From an uncultured Spirochaetaceae bacterium (GTDB taxonomy: Bacteria > Spirochaetota > Spirochaetia > Sphaerochaetales > Sphaerochaetaceae), in assembly GCA_944389985.1 (NCBI GenBank), contig CALXON010000135.1, positions 1 to 10,435 on the forward strand: DNA of 10,435 nucleotides, in the 5' to 3' direction. The notes under the pieces are model-generated. The model was not told the origin of the DNA, did not search any database, and saw only the letters and a list, made by a program, of their open reading frames with translations. Position 1 is the stretch's first letter; each line of letters starts with the position of its first letter. Of the stretch, positions 5,903 through 10,435 are shown one piece after another. Made by a program: the position numbers and the translations under genes.

Positions 5903-6348
5903 ATCTCCTCAGGCTCTGCTATCTCATCGAAAGTATCGAGAACAAGCGAGAGAAGGAACTCTATTACAGAGTCATCATCCTTCTCTCCGAGATACTCTCC
6001 GAGGCTTTCCTTCCCGCCTTCTCCATACAGGCTGATATGCATGGGGCCATAGAAACCCTTAACGCCGTAATCAGCCTGAAGCTCCTTCAGGGAAGTCCCC
6101 ATCAGAGGAGCCATGGCCCTCAGATCATCGCACTCCATACCAGCCTCAAAGAGATATCTGCCATCTATATGTGCAGTTGCGGCCAGAGGAACAGCTATCA
6201 CAGCCGAATCGGAGGAAAGACGCGGCATCCTGTGTATCCTGATCTCCATATTCCCTGCCCTGTAGCGCTTTATGACCGCAGAGCCGGGCATGACTATTGT
6301 CTGGTATGAAGCCAGATCCATCTCATCTGAACTGCTAGTGAGTATCAT
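5887..6348 (-). CDS. Hypothetical protein, last gene of the hydrolase-YihY operon
   Basis: 153 residues; I do not recognise a family. It has no signal peptide and no membrane segment, so it is probably cytosolic. The N-terminal half alternates short strands (for example AVIAVPLAATAHIDG at about 49-63). The middle has FYGPMHISLYG, and the C-terminal 35 residues are acidic and helical (EFLLSLVLDTFDEI). It starts with ATGA overlapping the YihY-type stop by four bases and has its own GGAG six bases upstream, so it is translationally coupled to the membrane protein and may act with it. No typical catalytic motif is visible. Confidence 0.7.
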   Translation of the reverse strand: MILTSSSDEMDLASYQTIVMPGSAVIKRYRAGNMEIRIHRMPRLSSDSAVIAVPLAATAHIDGRYLFEAGMECDDLRAMAPLMGTSLKELQADYGVKGFYGPMHISLYGEGGKESLGEYLGEKDDDSVIEFLLSLVLDTFDEIAEPEEIQNPR

Positions 6349-7586
6349 AATCTCTCCAGAAGATTCTCTATTGTTATGTCAGTCGTATCACGGGTTCCCT
6401 TATCAAGGAAATCCATGGCTACGGCATCTCCCATTGTCTCGACCTCGTCACTTCTGTCGACAGAGCCATACACGACGCCAATCACATCCTTTACCGTGAT
6501 CTGATCCAGAGGGCGTGCTGGTACGAATGATGAACGCCTTGTGTTCACAGCCATCACCATCTTCGCATCCTCGAAATCCGAAAGGTAGGAAATGAGCGTG
6601 GCTGACGGCACACCGAGTCTCCTCATCAGCTCTCTCAGCGACATCGCTCCATCACCCATCCTGTACTTCTGGGCAATCAGAAGAAGCATGTTCATGGCCT
6701 CTGAGAGCTGTACCACAGGTGGTCTCGTATGTCCTATCAGAAGCGTGCGGTCAGGCTTGAACTGATGCACATAGACCATCTCCGCTGAGAACAGGATGAT
6801 GAACCAGCAGACATAGAGATAGAGAAGCGCGATGAAGAGAGATGCCATTGAGCCGTATATGACGGAGTATGAGACCATCTTCCCCGTAACCGCCTGCAGT
6901 ATGCTTGTCGTGATGACCAAAGCGACAAGACCTGTCGTCGCTCCTGTGCAGGCCGATCCTGTTCTTATCTTCGCGGAAGGAACTGCCTTGTACAGCAGGA
7001 ACAGGAAGAGCCATATGCAGAAATATACGATGATGCTTCTCTCAAGGCCGCCTGAGGAGACATGTCCTATCGCTATGCGGGAGAAGATGTTCTTCACCAT
7101 TGACTGCAGTGCGAATGACGCTGCGATCAGGAATGCTCCGACGATGAGGAATGTCAGGAACGAGGAGAACCTTCTCACAGCCCCTGAACTGGGACGTGTG
7201 TGGAAGATCTGGTTTATGGAGACATAGATCTTATCGACAAGAAGAATACCGGTGATGATGAATGAGACAAGTCCGACAACACCCAGCGACATGGCATTCG
7301 AGGAGAATGTCGATATATACCCCGCAAGCTGCTCACCGGTATCGATACCGAAGACATCGGTCAGGAGACGCGTAATGAGATCCATGAAAGGCTGAAGCAC
7401 TCCGAATACCGAAAGAAATGCAACGAGGAACGTAAGGCATGGAATAAGGGCGATAAGTGTTGAATAGACCATGCCTGAGGCTATCATAGTGATGTTGTCA
7501 CGTCCCATTCCGCGGAATGCGGAGAGCGCGATACGCCAGTATCCGGACCACCATGCTCCTATTCTTCTGAAGATATTACCTTTCAT
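6345..7586 (-). CDS. YihY/UPF0761-family membrane protein with C-terminal extension
   Basis: 413 residues. About six membrane segments (35-62, 98-118, 140-165, 183-202, 210-232, 243-272) carry the family marks YSTLIALIP (41-49) and YGSMASLF...LLYLYVCW...SAE (244-269). The family was once annotated as ribonuclease BN, which is now regarded as wrong; its real function is unsettled. Residues 290-413 form a soluble extension. Within it MSLRELMRRLGVPSATLI (315-332) looks like a winged-helix-type segment, as found in other long members. The start overlaps the upstream hydrolase gene by 11 bases and has AGGAGA just before it; the end overlaps the next gene by four bases. The neighbourhood suggests an envelope or lipid role. 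Confidence 0.85.
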   Translation of the reverse strand: MKGNIFRRIGAWWSGYWRIALSAFRGMGRDNITMIASGMVYSTLIALIPCLTFLVAFLSVFGVLQPFMDLITRLLTDVFGIDTGEQLAGYISTFSSNAMSLGVVGLVSFIITGILLVDKIYVSINQIFHTRPSSGAVRRFSSFLTFLIVGAFLIAASFALQSMVKNIFSRIAIGHVSSGGLERSIIVYFCIWLFLFLLYKAVPSAKIRTGSACTGATTGLVALVITTSILQAVTGKMVSYSVIYGSMASLFIALLYLYVCWFIILFSAEMVYVHQFKPDRTLLIGHTRPPVVQLSEAMNMLLLIAQKYRMGDGAMSLRELMRRLGVPSATLISYLSDFEDAKMVMAVNTRRSSFVPARPLDQITVKDVIGVVYGSVDRSDEVETMGDAVAMDFLDKGTRDTTDITIENLLERL

Positions 7587-8502
7587 CTGCTCTCCTGAGA
7601 ATCTCTGTCAGGAATCCCGCCACATCCTCAATGACCTTATCCCTGTCCGTCTCATTGAGTATCTCATGTCTGTCTCCGGAATAGAGTATCATGCGGACAT
7701 CTTTTATACCGGCTTTCCTGTAGAGACCGGCAACCTTCCGGACCCCCTTACCGTATCCGCCGACAGGATCATCCTCTCCCGAGACTATGAGGATAGGAAT
7801 ATCCTTCCTGATTCCCTTTACAAGTCTGGGATCATTTGCCCTCTCGATACCTTCCAGGAGATCCCGGAAAAACGCGGATGAGCATGTGAAGCCGCAGAGC
7901 GGATCGTCCTCATACTTCCTGACCTCGTTCTGATCCTTTGTCAGCCAGCCGAAATTCCCCTCTCCGGGAAAATGCCTGACATAGCTTCCGAATGCCAGAG
8001 TGTTCATCATCTCATCAGGCATCCTGCCGCCGTTTTTAGAGGCATTCCGTCTTGCGATGAACCTTCCGGCCTTTCCGATGATCCCCTGTGAGGCTCCCGT
8101 TCCCATGATGACCGCGGCCTCGAACGCATTCGAATGCTCCTCAAGGACAGTACGCGCCATGAACGACCCCATTGAATGTCCCATCAGGAAATGAGGCAGA
8201 TCAGGATGTTCCTGGGATATAAGCTTATCAAGCTCCCATGAATCCTCGCATACAAGGCTCCAGCCGTCATGATCGGAGAACCAGCCCTTCTCATCTTCGG
8301 CTTTCGTGCATCCATGTCCTCTGTGATCCTGTGCATAGACGATGAATCCAAGCGAGTTCAGATGCTCTGCGAACTGGTTGTATCTCGCACTGTGCTCAGC
8401 CATTCCATGAAGTATATGGAGCGTCGCTCTGGCTCCTTCCGTATTCCAGACCCTGAAAAAAAGGGGATGACCGTCTGAAAGTCTAAGCGTTCTTTCCTCC
8501 AT
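7576..8502 (-). CDS. Alpha/beta hydrolase, lysophospholipase/monoacylglycerol lipase type
   Basis: 308 residues, full length for the Hydrolase_4 family. The oxyanion-region motif HGMAEHSARY (32-41) and YAQDHRGHG (56-64) are typical of monoacylglycerol lipases and PldB/YtpA-type lysophospholipases. The triad is Ser110 (GHSMGS), Asp245 (SGEDDPVG) and His279 (RHEILNE). There is no signal peptide, so it should act in the cytosol or at the inner face of the membrane. It probably hydrolyses an acyl ester of glycerol or a lysophospholipid; the exact substrate is uncertain. The ATG at 8502 has GAGGAG three to four bases upstream. It is the first gene of a tight three-gene operon with the YihY-type and 153-residue proteins. 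Confidence 0.87.
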   Translation of the reverse strand: MEERTLRLSDGHPLFFRVWNTEGARATLHILHGMAEHSARYNQFAEHLNSLGFIVYAQDHRGHGCTKAEDEKGWFSDHDGWSLVCEDSWELDKLISQEHPDLPHFLMGHSMGSFMARTVLEEHSNAFEAAVIMGTGASQGIIGKAGRFIARRNASKNGGRMPDEMMNTLAFGSYVRHFPGEGNFGWLTKDQNEVRKYEDDPLCGFTCSSAFFRDLLEGIERANDPRLVKGIRKDIPILIVSGEDDPVGGYGKGVRKVAGLYRKAGIKDVRMILYSGDRHEILNETDRDKVIEDVAGFLTEILRRADER

Positions 8503-8528
8503 AAACTCCTCACTTGCAGCAACTTGTT

Positions 8529-8534
8529 ATTATA
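8529..8534 (-). promoter_or_regulatory. Candidate -10 box of the hydrolase operon
   Basis: A perfect leftward TATAAT. The start point would be near 8522, with the GAGGAG ribosome site and the ATG at 8502 properly placed downstream. The only -35-like match, TTGCCA (8560-8555), is 20 bases away, longer than usual, and lies within a palindrome; a regulator-dependent promoter is possible. Confidence 0.4.
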
Positions 8535-8547
8535 GTAGCCACGGAGG

Positions 8548-8566
8548 GGGATGTTGGCAACATTCC
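8548..8566. promoter_or_regulatory. Palindrome in the hydrolase/phosphodiesterase divergent spacer, candidate operator
   Basis: ATGTTG (8551-8556), a central G, and CAACAT (8558-8563) form a perfect 13-base palindrome. Two more complementary pairs (GG at 8548-8549 with CC at 8565-8566) extend it to 19 bases with one mismatched position. It sits where the -35 box of the leftward hydrolase promoter should be, and ahead of the rightward phosphodiesterase start, so it could control one or both. Confidence 0.5.
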
Positions 8567-8588
8567 ACATTCAGGGCATTATAGCTGT

Positions 8589-9077
8589 ATGCCTGTACTC
8601 ATCACATCTGACATTCATGGAAGCAGGGATGGAATACTACTCCTGCAGAAGGCGGTATCGGTCTTCAGACCTGAGAAAATAATCTCAGCAGGTGACCAGT
8701 GTCCCGTTCCGGGATACGAGGCATTCTTCTCATCAATGGAGATGACAAGGGGAAACTGTGACAGATTTTATGAATACGACAATCTGAGATTCCCGCCGCT
8801 CTCACTCTCCACAGAGGCCTGTGGACACAGGATAACGGTCACTCATGGTGACAGGATGTATGAGGATGACTTCAACCTCGCTCCCGGAGATATCTTCATA
8901 ACAGGACATACACATGTTCCTCACCTTGAAGTGCGGAACGGGATCTACTTCTGCAATCCGGGCTCCTCATCCCGTCCGAGGTCCTCATCAGGACCGACTG
9001 CGGCACTGCTCTCAGAAGAGGGCATCTCCATCTTCTCCCTTCTCTCTTCTGAAATCCTCGATAGCCTTTCCTTCTGA
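8589..9077 (+). CDS. YfcE/MJ0936-type metallophosphoesterase
   Basis: 162 residues from the ATG at 8589; YfcE of E. coli is 184. All metal and catalytic motifs are present: SDIHGS (Asp8, His10), AGDQ (Asp36), GNCD (Asn56), THGD (His86), GHTH (His107, His109) and the final NPGSSSRPR. These bind a two-metal centre, usually Mn, that hydrolyses phosphodiesters; the natural substrate is unknown for most members. I chose 8589 because family proteins begin a few residues before the SD-x-HG strand. An earlier in-frame ATG at 8514 would add 25 residues unlike the family and run across the palindrome. The Shine-Dalgarno is weak (AGGG about 13 bases upstream). The last 133 bases overlap the convergent AOR-like gene. 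Confidence 0.85.
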   Translation: MPVLITSDIHGSRDGILLLQKAVSVFRPEKIISAGDQCPVPGYEAFFSSMEMTRGNCDRFYEYDNLRFPPLSLSTEACGHRITVTHGDRMYEDDFNLAPGDIFITGHTHVPHLEVRNGIYFCNPGSSSRPRSSSGPTAALLSEEGISIFSLLSSEILDSLSF

Positions 9078-10435
9078 CGGCTCAGCCTTCTTTCAAGAAG
9101 CCCCCTTTCCTTCCTGAAGTATGAGAAGAGCCTCACTGCGGGGACTGCCCTTTCATTGAACTCGGAGACGAATCTGTCAGGAAGGTCCGAAGGTCTATCA
9201 GATGAGAACATCGACAGAAGCTCATAGCCTCTTGAAAGCATGTCACGGCCTCTGATGCCGTATGCACGGAATGAAAGCATGTAAGACCTGAGAAGTCCTG
9301 GGCAGCCATAGACAGATGACGGAAGTCTTGAGAGCCATGCGACAAGAGCCGGAAACGGTGAATAACCTTCAGAGACAAGATAAAGCGAGTAGACACACTC
9401 ATAGAGCGCCATAACGGCGGCAGACTCCGCTTTCAGAGCTTTCTCCGGTACATAATCCGAGGCTGATGGAAATACGGGAAATGAGAATGCGGCAGCAATG
9501 GCATCCGGAAATGATCCTCTGAGATCAGAGGGAACAGGTCTTCCGTCTCCTGCCTTTATTCCCGTTATGCCTCTTGAGAACTTCCTATCATAGTCCATAC
9601 CTCTGCCTATCATGTGAATCATCCTGACATATTCATCAACCCTCTCGGATGATGGCCTTCCAGCATGGAAATCAGAGGAGATTCCTGAAAGCACGGCACC
9701 GAGGTATGCCGTATCAAGGCCCTCTTCCAGAGCCGCATCAGAGAGTCTCATCACGCTCTCAGGGGAGAACAGACCGAGATTTGTTCCAAGAAACGCTGAC
9801 TCGCGCCAGGACGGGACTCTTCTCCCGTCAGAGGTCTTTCTCCTGCATGCGACAGTACAGTCCTGACAGGTCTCGGGAAAGATACCGTACTTCTCCGTAA
9901 TGGCCTTGCCATCAAGAAAGCGTGCACGTGGGTCGAAGCGGTCCGTGTATCCGTTCACAGGAAGCCATCCGAGTCTGAGCGCGCTCCCGATCATGCTTCC
10001 GTCCCCTTCCTGCCGAAGGGCCTTCAGAGCCTTAGACCGTCCTCCGCAAAACCCCTCTCTGCCAGGAACAGCACTCTGGCGGAAGCCGGGAAGGGTTATA
10101 CCCTTGAGATTCTTCCCTCCGAGCTCATACCCGAGTCCGTCAGAAGGGATCTCCCTGCCGTCTGAGATGACAGAGGCATAGTAAACAGAGTTCTCTCCAG
10201 CCCTTCCGATTGCGAGATAGACATCTGTGGGACTCTCAGATACAGCACGTCCGAACTCGTCAGCGCTCATGGAGGCATAGACATCAGCAGGTATGAATGC
10301 GGCGTACCCTGAGTCCAGAGCGACAGCTGTCAGTCTTGAAGCCCTTCCGGTGATGAGAACGACATCATATCCGAGACGGCGGAGTGAGTACCCCGGAGGC
10401 AGATTCGAGAATGCCAGCGCTACGGAAGAAGTCAC
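8945..10435 (-). CDS. Divergent aldehyde:ferredoxin oxidoreductase (AOR)-family protein, 5' end beyond window
   Basis: 496 residues visible; the frame runs off the right edge and about 100 N-terminal residues are missing by comparison with the usual roughly 600-residue AOR. Visible AOR-like marks, in order: LGYDVVLITGRA (21-32, the GYDA-I-I-GKA strand), GGKNLKGI (106-113, equivalent of SKNLKAI), LPVNGYTDRFDPRA (158-171), the iron-sulfur cysteines Cys190, Cys193 and Cys197, PSWRESAFLGTN (208-219, equivalent of PEYETL-ALG), and GLDTAYLGAVL (239-249). Cys347 is a candidate fourth cluster ligand. AOR enzymes oxidise aldehydes with a tungsten- or molybdenum-pterin cofactor and pass electrons to ferredoxin. 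This protein is divergent: the RG-x-x-H segment that carries the active-site His in classical AOR is not recognisable near 310-325, and the C-terminal domain is short. The last 45 or so residues are a charged Arg/Glu/Ser tail translated antisense to the phosphodiesterase gene. Confidence 0.75.
   Translation of the reverse strand: MTSSVALAFSNLPPGYSLRRLGYDVVLITGRASRLTAVALDSGYAAFIPADVYASMSADEFGRAVSESPTDVYLAIGRAGENSVYYASVISDGREIPSDGLGYELGGKNLKGITLPGFRQSAVPGREGFCGGRSKALKALRQEGDGSMIGSALRLGWLPVNGYTDRFDPRARFLDGKAITEKYGIFPETCQDCTVACRRKTSDGRRVPSWRESAFLGTNLGLFSPESVMRLSDAALEEGLDTAYLGAVLSGISSDFHAGRPSSERVDEYVRMIHMIGRGMDYDRKFSRGITGIKAGDGRPVPSDLRGSFPDAIAAAFSFPVFPSASDYVPEKALKAESAAVMALYECVYSLYLVSEGYSPFPALVAWLSRLPSSVYGCPGLLRSYMLSFRAYGIRGRDMLSRGYELLSMFSSDRPSDLPDRFVSEFNERAVPAVRLFSYFRKERGLLERRLSRQKERLSRISEERREKMEMPSSESSAAVGPDEDLGRDEEPGLQK

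Noticed and set aside
6832..7227. 131-codon rightward open frame opposite the YihY-type gene
   Set aside because: Antisense shadow of a membrane protein gene with family motifs.
8514..8588. Upstream extension of the phosphodiesterase to the ATG at 8514
   Set aside because: The extra 25 residues do not resemble the family N-terminus and would run through the palindrome and hydrolase promoter region.
10433..10435. GTG at the right edge as the start of the AOR-like gene
   Set aside because: AOR proteins have about 100 residues before this point, so the codon is internal and the gene continues beyond the window.

Overview
This window looks like chromosomal DNA from an anaerobic, fermentative, moderate-GC bacterium. 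Two fermentative-type dehydrogenases, part of an aldehyde:ferredoxin oxidoreductase-like gene and a lipoprotein with a loose lipobox (Phe at -3) fit a gut spirochaete of the Sphaerochaetaceae type. That placement is inference only: there is no rRNA or other phylogenetic marker. No tRNA, rRNA or CRISPR array was seen. The only mobile-element content is at the left end.

Layout, left to right. (1) 1-831, leftward: a TnpB-like (IS200/IS605 OrfB) gene cut by the left edge, with a very strong promoter whose predicted start point falls almost on the first ATG. Upstream of it is a 65-residue helix-turn-helix protein with its own Shine-Dalgarno (SD) site. Hairpins flank this small gene. (2) 829-2007, leftward: a threonine-rich Ig-like lipoprotein. 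(3) 2262-3482, rightward: an iron-type alcohol dehydrogenase followed by two hairpins. (4) 3568-4581, leftward: a zinc-type sugar-alcohol/sugar-acid dehydrogenase. (5) 4690-5902, rightward: a membrane-anchored thioredoxin and a CcdA-type electron carrier that overlap by 8 bases. Genes of blocks 4 and 5 diverge from a spacer holding a perfect palindrome. (6) 8502-5887, leftward: a three-gene overlapping operon encoding an alpha/beta hydrolase, a YihY-type membrane protein and an unrecognised 153-residue protein. (7) 8589-9077, rightward: a YfcE-type phosphodiesterase, divergent from block 6 across a second palindrome. (8) 10435-8945, leftward: a divergent AOR-family protein whose 3' end runs 133 bases antisense into the phosphodiesterase gene.

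Functionally, blocks 3, 4 and 8 suggest handling of alcohols, aldehydes and sugar derivatives under anaerobic conditions. Block 5 is a compact thiol-disulfide relay that carries reducing power across the membrane. Block 6 suggests a lipid or envelope role. The most unusual points are the TnpB/HTH pair with its near-leaderless promoter, the two operator-like palindromes in divergent spacers, the long convergent overlap, and the apparent loss of AOR active-site signatures. I found no clear new defence or biosynthetic system; the TnpB/HTH module is the best candidate for follow-up.
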